From contig JAQTSG010000004.1 in NCBI GenBank assembly GCA_028711415.1, positions 1-41,025 of the forward strand: a stretch of 41,025 bases of DNA, written 5' to 3'. Under the pieces are notes generated by a model. The model was not told the origin of the DNA. It did not search any database and saw nothing but the letters and a program-made list of their open reading frames with translations. The stretch is from Patescibacteria group bacterium (lineage in GTDB: Bacteria > Patescibacteriota > Patescibacteriia > Patescibacteriales > JAQTRU01). Each line of letters begins with the position of its first letter. Within the stretch, counting starts at the first letter, position 1. Made by a program: the position numbers and the translations under genes. Shown here piece after piece: positions 18,986 to 26,826 of the stretch.

Positions 18986-19090
18986 TCGCTTCCGCTCCTT
19001 AAAGAAACCTTCCGGTTTCCTTAATATTCTTTCCCTTGAGAAAGCGGATAGGGAAAATCCTTTTCCCTATAACCCTTTGACCGCAATGTC
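18986..19090. mobile_element. Hairpin-rich insert between copies of the rpsI end
   Basis: Contains three palindromes: GAAACC-TTCC-GGTTTC (19004-19019), a CTTTC...GAAAG hairpin (about 19029-19043), and a 10-bp stem ATAGGGAAAA/TTTTCCCTAT with a 3-base loop (19048-19070). It is bounded by a 25-base direct repeat of the rpsI tail, as after an insertion at a gene end. No coding potential. The mobile nature is inferred. Confidence 0.4.
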
Positions 19091-19095
19091 GCAAA

Positions 19096-19542
19096 CTACC
19101 GTTTGCTCCACTGCGGGGCTCTTCTGGCTTTTTTCAGGCCAGGTTTCTTTCTTTCCGTCTTGCGGGCGTCTCTGGTTAAAAGTCCCTTAGATCTCAAGAC
19201 CGGCCTTATCTCTTTATCAAAGGCGACCAAAGCTCTCGTTATGGCGTGTCTTACCGCTTCGGCCTGGGCGCTCTTTCCGCTGCCTCTTACCAAAACGGAA
19301 AAATCAAAATCTTTTAACCGGCCGATTAACTTAAGCGGCTGGAGAGCAACTGCCATTTCGCCTTCGCTGAAATATTGATTTATTTTTAAACCGTTAACAA
19401 TAATAAGCCCGCGGCCGTCTTTATACAATCTCGCCTGTGCGGAAGAAGTTTTCCTCCGTCCGATCGCTTTTATAAATTTGCCCCTAAACTTTATCTCTTC
19501 ATTTTCTTTCTCTTCTTTTTTGATTGTACTTTTTTCTGCCAT
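19096..19542 (-). CDS. rpsI: 30S ribosomal protein S9
   Basis: 148 residues. A lysine/glutamate-rich extension of about 20 residues precedes the S9 core (AIGRRKTSSAQARLY at about 27-41). The core runs to the family's C-terminal ...RRAPQWSKR, whose basic tail reaches the tRNA in the ribosomal P site. It is the last gene of the ribosomal operon, 127 bases downstream of rplM. The 3' end is duplicated at 18961-18985. The ATG at 19542 is the first in frame and has no clear Shine-Dalgarno site, as for most ribosomal genes in this window. Confidence 0.96.
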   Translation of the reverse strand: MAEKSTIKKEEKENEEIKFRGKFIKAIGRRKTSSAQARLYKDGRGLIIVNGLKINQYFSEGEMAVALQPLKLIGRLKDFDFSVLVRGSGKSAQAEAVRHAITRALVAFDKEIRPVLRSKGLLTRDARKTERKKPGLKKARRAPQWSKR

Positions 19543-19543
19543 A

Positions 19544-19675
19544 TACTAAATAATATAAAAATAAAATAATATAAAAAATAAGGTTTGATAACTCTTTTAT
19601 CTAAACAGCTAACCCGCGCATTCCTTGCTATTTTTATTATTTTGTTATTTTATTATTTTGTTATTTTATTATTTA
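19544..19675. repeat. AT-rich inverted-repeat element between rplM and rpsI, no ORF
   Basis: The left part (19544-19580) shares a 28-base stretch with 28867-28894, beside the four-helix-bundle gene at 28899. The right part (19629-19674) is an inverted TTATTTTATTATTT-type array. The 48 bases between hold no gene. It could be an empty copy of the element at 28853-29333. The low complexity makes alignment uncertain. Confidence 0.45.
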
Positions 19676-20034
19676 ACAATCAGTCTCTTAAGCATCGTCT
19701 TACGGAATCTAACCGGCGGCAACATTTCCCTTACCGCCCTTCTTAAAATTTCCGCCGCTCCGTCCGGCCGTGACTGCTTTAACTTTCTCATTGTTTCCGT
19801 TTTTAATCCCCCCGGATAGCCGGAATATCTAAAATAATTTTTTTGGTCTAGTTTCTTCCCGGTAAATTTCAATTTATCAATATTGGCTACTTCCACGATA
19901 TCCCCATTATCAAGCCGCGGCTCAAAATCCGGTTTGTTTTTGCCTCGTAAAATAACAGCAATCTGGCTAGCCAATCGACCGACTGATTTACCGTCAGCAT
20001 CAATTTTATGTAGTTTTCTTTCGATCTTAGTCAT
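19669..20034 (-). CDS. rplM: 50S ribosomal protein L13
   Basis: 121 residues, shorter than the usual ~142. It has the conserved start KLHKIDADGKSVGRLASQIA and the YFRYSGYPGGLKTETM segment typical of L13, near residues 65-82. The C-terminus ends soon after the MLPPVRFRKTMLKRL region, so the usual tail is trimmed. It lies between rplQ (30 bases upstream) and rpsI, the common L13-S9 pair. L13 binds 23S rRNA early in 50S assembly. Its stop codon lies inside an AT-rich repeat. Confidence 0.96.
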   Translation of the reverse strand: MTKIERKLHKIDADGKSVGRLASQIAVILRGKNKPDFEPRLDNGDIVEVANIDKLKFTGKKLDQKNYFRYSGYPGGLKTETMRKLKQSRPDGAAEILRRAVREMLPPVRFRKTMLKRLIVK

Positions 20035-20064
20035 AAGACTTTATAAACTTTAAGACTTTTTACT

Positions 20065-20415
20065 TTAGACTAGTTCTATCTGCGCCATCTCCGCCCCGTC
20101 TCCCTGTCTCCTGCCTATTTTGACAATCCGCGTATAACCGCCTTTTCTGTCTTTATATCTGGCGCCCAAAACCTCCATCGCCTTCTTTATCGCCATCGGC
20201 TGCGGCAAAGCTTTAATTAATTTTCTTCTCGCCGTAAGATCGTTGGCTCGGGCCGTAGAAATCAATTTTTCTACCAGAGGTTTCACGGCTTTGGCTTTGG
20301 CCTTTGTGGTTTTTACTTTTTCGTATATTAAAACACTGGAAACCAAATTCTTAAGCATCGCTTCTCTTGGCCCCTTTTTTCTGTCTAAAATTGTTCCTTT
20401 ATTCCTATGTCGCAT
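20065..20415 (-). CDS. rplQ: 50S ribosomal protein L17
   Basis: 116 residues with the L17 opening MRHRNKGTILDRKKGPREAM, the central KTTKAKAKAVKPLVEKLI helix and the C-terminal GGYTRIVKIGRRQGDGAEMAQIEL. L17 normally follows rpoA directly. Here a four-helix-bundle gene and its flanking repeats lie between them, breaking the alpha operon. Length and sequence are otherwise ordinary. Confidence 0.97.
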   Translation of the reverse strand: MRHRNKGTILDRKKGPREAMLKNLVSSVLIYEKVKTTKAKAKAVKPLVEKLISTARANDLTARRKLIKALPQPMAIKKAMEVLGARYKDRKGGYTRIVKIGRRQGDGAEMAQIELV

Positions 20416-20418
20416 ATG

Positions 20419-20459
20419 CTAGTTAACTAGTGATTGGTTAATTAGTTAAATAGTTAAAT
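20419..20459. repeat. Inverted repeat, left flank of four-helix-bundle cassette 1
   Basis: Made of TAGTTAA units and containing TTAATTAGTTAA (20438-20449), the reverse complement of 20878-20889. The stop codon of the cassette's gene lies inside it. Confidence 0.6.
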
Positions 20460-20828
20460 GTCTTTATGATTGTTATTTTCCTTCTTATCTCTTAAAAATT
20501 TTATATAACCGTTTATTCCTTTTATTAATTCAGTATATTTACTATATATAAATTCGGCTATTATCCTTGAAACAAAACCTTTTTTATAAGCTCTTACGAT
20601 ACCCGCTCTAGTTTCGCCAGCTTCTCCTCTAGCTATAAACATTCTGCTCATTTTATCTCCCCAATAATATCTATAATAAGCTTCCGAAATATTATCAGTC
20701 GATGACGAAGATGATCTTCTCAACTGATCAACACTGCGATACCTTTCGTCTTTAGGAAACCTCTCAGTTACTCTATATATAAATAATTCTAACCTCTCAG
20801 ATAGTTTATAAATTTTAAAATTCTCTAT
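20454..20828 (-). pseudogene. Four-helix-bundle protein (23S rRNA IVS-like) with ATA in place of the start codon
   Basis: Read from an ATA at 20828 this encodes 124 residues of a complete four-helix-bundle protein: IENFKIYKLSERLELFIYRV at the start, then RFPKDERYRSVDQLRRS, the SSTDNISEAYYRYYWGDK helix and a GINGYIKFLRDKK C-terminus. Relatives start with Met at the ATA position. No in-frame ATG, GTG or TTG precedes the TTG at 20723, which would drop the first helix. An in-frame stop lies 21 bases before the ATA. So it is either a gene with an AUA start or a very young pseudogene. The rest of the frame is intact. It is inserted between rpoA and rplQ with inverted repeats on both sides. Family function is unknown. 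Relatives occur in 23S rRNA intervening sequences, and the fold is shared with the DGR accessory protein Avd. Confidence 0.65.
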
Positions 20829-20857
20829 CCCCCAACTTATCCCCCCTTAAACATATT

Positions 20858-20893
20858 TTAATTAACTAATTGCCTAATTAACTAATTAACTAT
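20858..20893. repeat. Inverted repeat, right flank of four-helix-bundle cassette 1
   Basis: Tandem TTAACTAAT units including TTAACTAATTAA (20878-20889), inverted relative to 20438-20449. The rpoA stop codon (20890-20892) lies at its outer edge. Confidence 0.6.
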
Positions 20894-21813
20894 TCACTCT
20901 TCTTCGGTCTTCCCCTCTTCTTCTTAGACTTATCCTCTTCTCCGGCTGAATTTTCGCTTTCTTCTTTTTCATCCTGCTTGTCCGCCGACCCGGCCTTCGT
21001 AGCTGAAGCTACTTCGGCGAAGGAGGCAGTCTCGGCGGAGGCGGAATCCTGACGAAGGGCTTTTTTCTCTTCCTTCACCTGTTTTTCTCCTCCAGCGGCA
21101 ATTCCTTCTTTAGATAAAAGGGAATTAAACTGCTCAATTAAGATAGCCACAGCCTGTTCAAACGCTTCCCGCGGCGTAATTGTGCCGTCGGTAATAATAT
21201 CTATTATCAACTTATCCCAATTAGTCATTTTACCGACACGGGTATTTTCCACCTTAATGCTTACGGAAAGGACCGGCGAGAAAATAGAATCCATTTCTAT
21301 ATAGCCAATTTCTTTATTCTCATTCTCTATATTTTCCACCGGCCTGTAGCCCCGACCCTGGCTAGCGTAAATTTCAAGATTTAAGCTCCCGGCCATATCA
21401 GTAATATGAGCTAAAACTAAATCCGGATTTTTTATTTCCACCTGTGAATTCTTAACGATATCACCCGCCTTCACCTCTTTCTTCCCATGAGCGTCTAATT
21501 CCAGTTTAACCTCCTCCCCGGAAAATACTTTTAATCTTAACTTCTTTAGATTTAAAATAATCTGCAAAACATCCTCTTTAATGTGCGGCAAAGCCATAAA
21601 TTCATGGTCCGCCCCCTTAATCTTTACGCCGACAACCGCCGCGCCAGGCAACGAGGAAAGCAAAACCCGCCTTAGAGAATTGCCCAAAGTCATGCCATAA
21701 CCGGGATAACAAGGCTCTATGGTTATTAAGCTCTGATTAGGCTTCTCGCCTTCTTTAAAATCTATTTTTTGAGGCAAAGCAATGTTTTGCATATAATTTA
21801 AATTAATTTTCAA
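20890..21813 (-). CDS. rpoA: DNA-directed RNA polymerase subunit alpha, lacking the C-terminal domain
   Basis: 307 residues. The N-terminal dimerisation and assembly domain is complete (about 1-232), with GYGMTLGNSLRRVLLSSLPG and the C-terminal FEQAVAILIEQF helix. After it I find no helix-hairpin-helix C-terminal domain (alpha-CTD), the part that normally contacts UP elements and activators. In its place is a 70-residue Ala/Glu/Lys-rich tail ending KKKRGRPKKSE, with an AT-hook-like RGRP core. Part of the tail (DNA 20994-21023) is encoded by a palindromic repeat. It lies between rpsD and the inserted four-helix-bundle gene. Identity is certain. The function of the tail is inferred. Confidence 0.96.
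   Translation of the reverse strand: MKINLNYMQNIALPQKIDFKEGEKPNQSLITIEPCYPGYGMTLGNSLRRVLLSSLPGAAVVGVKIKGADHEFMALPHIKEDVLQIILNLKKLRLKVFSGEEVKLELDAHGKKEVKAGDIVKNSQVEIKNPDLVLAHITDMAGSLNLEIYASQGRGYRPVENIENENKEIGYIEMDSIFSPVLSVSIKVENTRVGKMTNWDKLIIDIITDGTITPREAFEQAVAILIEQFNSLLSKEGIAAGGEKQVKEEKKALRQDSASAETASFAEVASATKAGSADKQDEKEESENSAGEEDKSKKKRGRPKKSE
20994..21023. repeat. Palindromic repeat inside the rpoA tail
   Basis: CCTTC...GAAGG arms enclose GTAGC-TGAA-GCTAC. It reads in frame through the low-complexity tail. A related GTAGCTTTAGCGAAGG sequence lies in the intergenic region near 38640-38655. Confidence 0.55.
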
Positions 21814-21878
21814 AATATCTATTAATTTAATTTTCGTTTGTTATTTCGTTCTCTTCGTATTATTCGCGTTATTTGCGT

Positions 21879-22514
21879 TTACTTGGAATAATATTCAACA
21901 ATTATCTGGGCGTTGACGTTCGCTTTTATGTCGGCGGTTTTGGGCTGGTGCAAAACTTTGCCCGCAAGTTCTTTAATGTCTAAATTAAGCCAACCCGGAA
22001 CATTATCTTTTTGTCTGGTTAACTTTTCCGGCAATTCTCTAAAAAATTTATACCTCTTGCTTCTTTCCCTGATCTTTATAATATCCCCCTCTTTTACTTC
22101 GTAAGAAGGTATGCTCACTTTCCGGCCGTTAACTTCAATATGGCCATGGCTGGCTAACTGCCTGGCCTGGACGCGGGAGGCGGCAAAACCTAACCGGTAA
22201 ATGGCGTTATCCAACCGTAGTTCTAATGTCCTTAAAAAATTTTCACTGGCATCGCCCGGTTTTCTCTTAGCCCTTAAAAAAGTCAGCTTAAATTGCTTTT
22301 CCAATAAGCCATACTGCTTTTTGGCTTTCTGCTTTTCAGCCAGCTGCATCCCGTAATCGCTCTGCCTTTTTTTCCCTTTTTGGCCATGGAAGCCGGGCGG
22401 ATAATTTCTTTTGACCATAGCGCATTTAGGCGAATTGCAGCGTTCACCTTTTAAAAACAGCTTCTCTCCTAACCTTCGGCATTGTTTGCATTTTGCGTCT
22501 AAATTTCTAGCCAT
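21879..22514 (-). CDS. rpsD: 30S ribosomal protein S4
   Basis: 211 residues from the ATG at 22514 (MARNLDAKCKQC). An upstream start would add seven unlikely residues. This is the zinc-carrying form: CKQC at about 9-12 plus a C-x4-C pair, C26 and C31, in the N-terminal domain. An S4 RNA-binding domain follows (RLDNAIYRLGFAASRVQARQ, then HGHIEVNGRKV). S4 starts 30S assembly and often autoregulates the alpha operon. It sits between rpsK and rpoA, as in the usual operon. Confidence 0.96.
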   Translation of the reverse strand: MARNLDAKCKQCRRLGEKLFLKGERCNSPKCAMVKRNYPPGFHGQKGKKRQSDYGMQLAEKQKAKKQYGLLEKQFKLTFLRAKRKPGDASENFLRTLELRLDNAIYRLGFAASRVQARQLASHGHIEVNGRKVSIPSYEVKEGDIIKIRERSKRYKFFRELPEKLTRQKDNVPGWLNLDIKELAGKVLHQPKTADIKANVNAQIIVEYYSK

Positions 22515-22591
22515 ATTATACCAATATTTGAACAACTATAATTAAATATAATTTATTCTAATTAATTTAAATTCTTTTTTTAATCCGCTTA

Positions 22592-22705
22592 AAAAATCAA
22601 AAATCAAAAATCAAAATTATTGTATTCGCTTCGCTCATAAATTTTTTAAATCAATCCGTCGCGAAGCGACACCTAAATTTTTATTTTTAATCTTTTATTT
22701 TTAAT
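22592..22705. repeat. AT-rich inverted-repeat element between rpsD and rpsK
   Basis: AAAAATC units at 22592-22620 face TTTTTATTTTT units at about 22676-22705. A GTCGC-GAA-GCGAC hairpin (about 22657-22669) and CGCTTCGCTC lie in the centre. Similar AAAATCAAAA units occur at 24697-24725. No gene. Confidence 0.4.
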
Positions 22706-22776
22706 TTATATAAATTTATAATCTATATTCCACTATCACGCTAAATAGAGGAATCGGCAAAACCGCAAGCAACTGA

Positions 22777-23382
22777 TTATACCCTCCTCGGTTTTTTCGG
22801 ACGGCAGCCATTATGCGGAACCGGCGTTATATCTTTAATCGCTGTAATATTTAAACCATTGGCGTTTAAAGCCCTAACCGCTGATTCTCTACCTGTTCCG
22901 ACGCCTTTGACATAAACACTTACTTCTTCCAGGCCAAAATCTTCCCTGGCCGCGCCTACCGCGATTTTAGTTATAATTTGAGCGGCGTAAGGAGTTGATT
23001 TTTTCGCCCCTTTAAAGCCGGCCATTCCGGCGCTGGCCCAGGAAAGGACGTTTCCGTTTAAGTCCGTCAGAGTTACAATCGTATTATTGTAAGTAGCTTT
23101 AACATAAGCTCGGCCGGATTTTACGGTTTTAGCCGCCTTTTTCTTTCTCTTAAATTTTTTCTTCGCTTTTGCTTCCTTGCTTTCAGCTAATTTTTTCTTT
23201 ATTTCTTCGGGCAATTCGTCAATTTCACCGCCACCAAACAGATTCTTTTCCTCTTTTTCCATTTTTAAATTTTTATCTTCTCTTTCTCCAACCTTAATAT
23301 CGGCAGCTTTCTCAACCACTTCGCCGGTCTTGTTTTCTTGCTTTATTGTTTTTTTGTTTTCTTTTTTAGTATCTTCGCTCAT
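22777..23382 (-). CDS. rpsK: 30S ribosomal protein S11 with long N-terminal extension
   Basis: 201 residues. The S11 core (from about residue 83: [21 protein letters not shown], ending [13 protein letters not shown]) is of normal size. About 80 extra residues precede it, rich in Lys and Glu and predicted unfolded ([31 protein letters not shown]). S11 forms part of the 30S platform near the mRNA exit. It lies between rpsM and rpsD. A 7-bp repeat array ends 11 bases before its ATG, leaving no room for a normal Shine-Dalgarno site. No nearer ATG gives a core-only protein, so the extension appears real. Confidence 0.94.
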   Translation of the reverse strand: MSEDTKKENKKTIKQENKTGEVVEKAADIKVGEREDKNLKMEKEEKNLFGGGEIDELPEEIKKKLAESKEAKAKKKFKRKKKAAKTVKSGRAYVKATYNNTIVTLTDLNGNVLSWASAGMAGFKGAKKSTPYAAQIITKIAVGAAREDFGLEEVSVYVKGVGTGRESAVRALNANGLNITAIKDITPVPHNGCRPKKPRRV

Positions 23383-23393
23383 AATAGTAATCG

Positions 23394-23440
23394 TTATGCG
23401 TTATGCGTTATGCGTTATGCGTTATGCGATTCGCGTTATG
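23394..23440. repeat. 7-bp periodic repeat array after rpsM
   Basis: Five exact TTATGCG units followed by ATTCGCG and a partial unit. The array starts at the rpsM stop codon and fills the space to rpsK. Related arrays lie at 27682-27716 and 37839-37915. Confidence 0.9.
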
Positions 23441-23828
23441 TTTTCTGCGCCGATGGTTTTCGTCCCGAACCAGCCGTTTTCTTTACATTACCCCGGACGG
23501 TCCGGTTATTAGTCTTGGTTCTCTGGCCTCTTACCGGCAAACCCTTAGTATGCCTTATCCCCCGATAGCTGCCTATTTCTTTCAACCGTTTAATATTTCC
23601 GGCTATTTCCCTTTTTAAATCCCCCTCTACCTGATGCTGTTTTTCTATTATAACCCTTAATTTGTTTATTTCTTCTTCCGTCAAATCTTTTACTCTTTTA
23701 TCCGGATTTATGCCGGTCATCTTTAAAATTTTATTTGAAGCGGCCAGGCCAATGCCAAAAATGTAGGTTAAAGAAATCTCCACCCTTTTTTCATTTGGAA
23801 TTGTCACTCCGGCTATTCTTACGGCCAT
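23436..23828 (-). CDS. rpsM: 30S ribosomal protein S13
   Basis: 130 residues beginning [27 protein letters not shown], with the helix-two-turn-helix and the [19 protein letters not shown] segment of S13, ending [11 protein letters not shown]. It contacts the 30S head, bridge B1 and P-site tRNA. It lies between rpmJ (42 bases upstream) and rpsK, as in the standard alpha operon. The stop codon TAA is supplied at the junction with a TTATGCG repeat array. Confidence 0.97.
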   Translation of the reverse strand: MAVRIAGVTIPNEKRVEISLTYIFGIGLAASNKILKMTGINPDKRVKDLTEEEINKLRVIIEKQHQVEGDLKREIAGNIKRLKEIGSYRGIRHTKGLPVRGQRTKTNNRTVRGNVKKTAGSGRKPSAQKT

Positions 23829-23869
23829 ACCTTTGATTTTAGATTTAAGATTTTAGATTTAAGATTGAT

Positions 23870-23983
23870 TTAACCTTGACGCTGTTTATGTTTCGGGTTT
23901 TTGCATATCACCCTCACCCGGCCCTTGCGCCGGACGACCTTACAATCTTTACAAATTTTTTTCGCGCTTGCTCTAACTTTCAT
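23870..23983 (-). CDS. rpmJ: 50S ribosomal protein L36
   Basis: 37 residues, starting [20 protein letters not shown]. It keeps the zinc ligands C11, C14, C27 and H32 (CKDC...CKNPKH). Encoded just upstream of rpsM in the usual infA-rpmJ-rpsM order. It is the smallest 50S protein and helps organise 23S rRNA near the GTPase centre. The ATG at 23983 is the only sensible start. Confidence 0.95.
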   Translation of the reverse strand: MKVRASAKKICKDCKVVRRKGRVRVICKNPKHKQRQG

Positions 23984-24023
23984 ATTGTTCAAAACTATTA
24001 GATTGGTTACTTAGTTTAGATGA

Positions 24024-24062
24024 ACCCCGTTAGAAAGTATGGAGCTTTCTAAACGGGGTGAA
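24024..24062. repeat. CCCCGTTAGAAA palindrome
   Basis: CCCCGTTAGAAAG at about 24028-24040 faces CTTTCTAAACGGGG around a short loop, giving a long hairpin on either strand. The same arm sequence occurs at 27562-27575 and 27654-27667. It could terminate transcription between infA and rpmJ, but there is no T-run. Confidence 0.65.
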
Positions 24063-24063
24063 C

Positions 24064-24198
24064 CATTAATGCGAATCCTACTTTTCTTATCTTCATAAAT
24101 GTTTCTATAATGCAAATACTGCGAATTATTATTTGCGGCATTCGCATTGCGGTAAGAACATTTAAATCCGTAGGAAGAATTTGCATTAAAGGATCACT
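24064..24198. repeat. Long imperfect inverted repeat between infA and rpmJ
   Basis: The outer arms TTAATGCGAATCCTAC and GTAGGAAGAATTTGCATTAA face each other. Inner pairs are AAATGTTTCT with AGAACATTT, and AATGCAAATA with TATTTGCGGCATT. It is either a folded leader RNA or a palindromic element. No reading frame. Confidence 0.4.
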
Positions 24199-24231
24199 AA
24201 AATGTTTAAATCTATAAAAAGTCAATTCTAC

Positions 24232-24498
24232 TTATAATCTATAGACTACCCTCCCCTTAGTTAAATCGTAAGGGCTGATCTGCACTCTTACTTTATCCCC
24301 AGGCAACAGGCGGATTTTATTCATCCGCATCCGACCGGCCAAATAGGCGAATATCTCATGTCCGTTTTCCAGCAAGACCTTGAAGGTCGTATCCGGCATT
24401 AATTCAAGCACTTCGCCCTGTAATTCTATAAAATCCTTGGAATTAAGCGTTTTTTTACCCTCGGCCTGATTTTGGTTTTGAGATTTATTTTCGGTCAT
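24232..24498 (-). CDS. infA: Translation initiation factor IF-1
   Basis: 88 residues from the ATG at 24498 ([16 protein letters not shown]). A TTG at 24540 would add 14 unlikely residues. After a hydrophilic lead of about 20 residues comes the single S1/OB fold of IF-1: [20 protein letters not shown], then the [18 protein letters not shown] core and [14 protein letters not shown] end. IF-1 blocks the A site during initiation. It is the first gene of this ribosomal block. The space before it, to alaS, holds repeats. Confidence 0.94.
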   Translation of the reverse strand: MTENKSQNQNQAEGKKTLNSKDFIELQGEVLELMPDTTFKVLLENGHEIFAYLAGRMRMNKIRLLPGDKVRVQISPYDLTKGRVVYRL

Positions 24499-24696
24499 TA
24501 ACACAAAAAATTTTGGCAAAGGATTAAAAAACTTTACCAAAATTTTTGGTAAATATTTTAGCTTATTTGCTTATATTTTTCATTATTAATATCGTAAGCT
24601 AAATTATATAGGCAAGTTTGTTTTCTGTCAAGAGGTTATATCGGGATAATTATGCACAATCAGTTTTTCTCCTTTTTGCCTAGATTTTCCCCTAAT

Positions 24697-24830
24697 TCAA
24701 AAATCAAAAGGCAAAAATCAAAATTTATGTCAAAAGGCAAAATTTTTGTTTTCTTAATTCCAAACCACTTTTGAATTTTGAATTGTCCTTTTGACCTTTG
24801 ACTTTTGAATTTTGATTTTCTGACCATTAT
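24697..24830. repeat. AT-rich inverted-repeat element after alaS, no ORF
   Basis: CAAAAATCAAAAGGCAAAAA units (24697-24745) face an inverted CTTTTGAATTTTGAATT-type block (about 24769-24821). It starts within about 12 bases of the alaS stop codon. Imperfect but clear by eye. Confidence 0.5.
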
Positions 24831-24831
24831 A

Positions 24832-26775
24832 TTATCCCAGCACTGCCTTGATTCTTCTCACGCCCGCGCTTGAGCTTTCTTCTTTTATTATTTTAAAATG
24901 CCCGAGTTCACCGGTGCGATTAACGTGCGGCCCGCCGCAGATTTCATAAGAAAACGGTTTAGCATCTTGTCCTACTCTATAAACTTTCACTTTCTCCCCG
25001 TATTTAGATTCAAAAACTCCCATCGCTCCTTTTTTCTTTGCTTCAGGTAAAGGCATCTCCTCGCAGTAAATAGGCAAATCATTGCCTATGGCCTCATTAA
25101 CTAATTTTTCCGTTTCTTTGATTTGTTCCGGTGTCATTTTTTCTTTATGGGAAAAATCAAAACGCAAACGCTCGGCCGTTATATTACTTCCCTTCTGAAA
25201 AACATCTTTTCCTAACACTGTTCTTAAAGCCGCTAGCAATAGATGAGCGGCGGTATGTAATTTTTTTGTTTCTTCACTCGCGTCAGCCAGCCCACCTTTA
25301 AATTTACCGGCCGAAGCCGTGCGGGAAAGCTCCTGATGTTTCTTTAATTCTTCACGGAATCCTCTGGTATCAACGAATAGATTCTTTTCCTGCACTAGCT
25401 CCAAAATCATCTCAATCGGAAAACCATATGACTGGTATAATTTAAAAGCTTCTTCGCCGGTAATAAAAGCTTGAATAATTTCCTCATCGGTTACGGAAAT
25501 ACCAAACTTTAAAAATTTTTTTTCATCTTTTTTAGTTTTTCTATTTTTGTATATTTCCCCCAAAATCTCGCCCTTATCTTTAGTTTCCATTATCTGGACA
25601 TAAATTTTATCAGGAATCGGCTTTTTTTTATCTAGTATTTGTCTGGCTTTTTCTAAGCCATCTTTAATTGTTTTCCCAAACTTCTCTTCCTCCTCCTTAA
25701 ACTGCTCAATAATAAAATCAGCGTTCCGAGATAATTCCGGATAAGCGTCCTGATAATCATGAATCACGATTTTGGCAACTTCCTTGGTCCAGCCACCTTC
25801 TTCCTGCTTTTCTATGCCTAATTGTTTGCCATATCTTATCGCTCTTCTTAATAGCCGCCTGACAATATAACCCTGGTCCGTGTTGGAAGGCGTTACGCCT
25901 TTACTATCGCCGATTATGAAAGTCGCGGCCCGCAGATGGTCGGCAATAATTCGCATCGCCCTGATAGTCCCTTCTTCCTTATATTCCTTACCTGATAATC
26001 TTTTTATTTTATTAATAATATTAAAAAACAAATCCGTCTGATAATTATCGCTAAAATTATTTATCACGGCTAAAGTTCTCTCCAAACCCATGCCCGTATC
26101 CACGTTTTTCTGCTTTAATGGTTCAAAGGAGCCGTCGGCCTTCCTATTAAATTCCATAAACACGTCATTCCAGATTTCCACCCATGAAACATTATCATCA
26201 TTAAAACCGGCCGGAACTTTATCCGGATCCCCGGTCCAGTAAAACATCTCGGTGCAAGGCCCGCAAGGTCCGGTCTGGCCGGCCGGTCCCCACCAATTAT
26301 TTTTCTTTGGCAATTTAGCGATCCTTTTTTCCGGAACTCCTAAACTTTTCCAGATAGAAAAAGACTCCTCGTCAAAGGGAGCGTCTTTGTCTCCGGCAAA
26401 AACCGAAACCGCGATTTTATTCTTATCTAGCCGGAGCCAGTCTGGTGAAGTCAGAAATTCCCAGCTTAACTTTATGGCTTCTTCTTTAAAGTAATCGCCC
26501 AAAGACCAGTTGCCAAGCATTTCAAAAAAAGTATGGTGAGTAGCGTCGCCCACGTCCTCAATATCGTCTGTCCGCACGCATTTTTGCGTATCCGCCAACC
26601 TCCGGCCTTCCGGATGCTTTTCCCCCATTAAATAAGGAACTAAGGGGTGCATGCCCGCGGTCGTAAAAAGGGCGGTCGGGTCGTTTTCCGGAATTAAAGA
26701 AGCGCTCGGGATAATCGCGTGTCCCCGGGCCTTAAAAAACTCTAAATATTTACCGCGCAGCTCTTTCGAAGTCAT
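24832..26775 (-). CDS. alaS: Alanyl-tRNA synthetase, short form
   Basis: 647 residues against about 870 in E. coli. The class II catalytic core is at the N-terminus (MTSKELRGKYLEFFKARGH, then TQKCVRTDDIEDVG and THHTFFEMLGNWSLGDYFK). It is followed by the tRNA-binding middle domain and the editing domain with its zinc ligands (HTAAHLL near 502 and CGGPHVNRTGELG near 618). The protein stops at GVRRIKAVLG, right after the editing domain, so the C-terminal C-Ala domain is absent. A truncated gene is unlikely, because the end is clean. It charges tRNA-Ala and clears mischarged Ser/Gly. Confidence 0.95.
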   Translation of the reverse strand: MTSKELRGKYLEFFKARGHAIIPSASLIPENDPTALFTTAGMHPLVPYLMGEKHPEGRRLADTQKCVRTDDIEDVGDATHHTFFEMLGNWSLGDYFKEEAIKLSWEFLTSPDWLRLDKNKIAVSVFAGDKDAPFDEESFSIWKSLGVPEKRIAKLPKKNNWWGPAGQTGPCGPCTEMFYWTGDPDKVPAGFNDDNVSWVEIWNDVFMEFNRKADGSFEPLKQKNVDTGMGLERTLAVINNFSDNYQTDLFFNIINKIKRLSGKEYKEEGTIRAMRIIADHLRAATFIIGDSKGVTPSNTDQGYIVRRLLRRAIRYGKQLGIEKQEEGGWTKEVAKIVIHDYQDAYPELSRNADFIIEQFKEEEEKFGKTIKDGLEKARQILDKKKPIPDKIYVQIMETKDKGEILGEIYKNRKTKKDEKKFLKFGISVTDEEIIQAFITGEEAFKLYQSYGFPIEMILELVQEKNLFVDTRGFREELKKHQELSRTASAGKFKGGLADASEETKKLHTAAHLLLAALRTVLGKDVFQKGSNITAERLRFDFSHKEKMTPEQIKETEKLVNEAIGNDLPIYCEEMPLPEAKKKGAMGVFESKYGEKVKVYRVGQDAKPFSYEICGGPHVNRTGELGHFKIIKEESSSAGVRRIKAVLG

Positions 26776-26826
26776 GATTTTAGTTTAAGATAAAACAAAA
26801 ATTTTATCAAATAAAAATTAATTTAC

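Noticed and set aside
23394-23440. CRISPR array
   Set aside because: The 7-bp units are contiguous, without spacers, and no cas gene is in the window.
24499-24540. Earlier TTG start for IF-1
   Set aside because: The added residues are hydrophobic and unlike the family. The ATG at 24498 gives a normal N-terminus.
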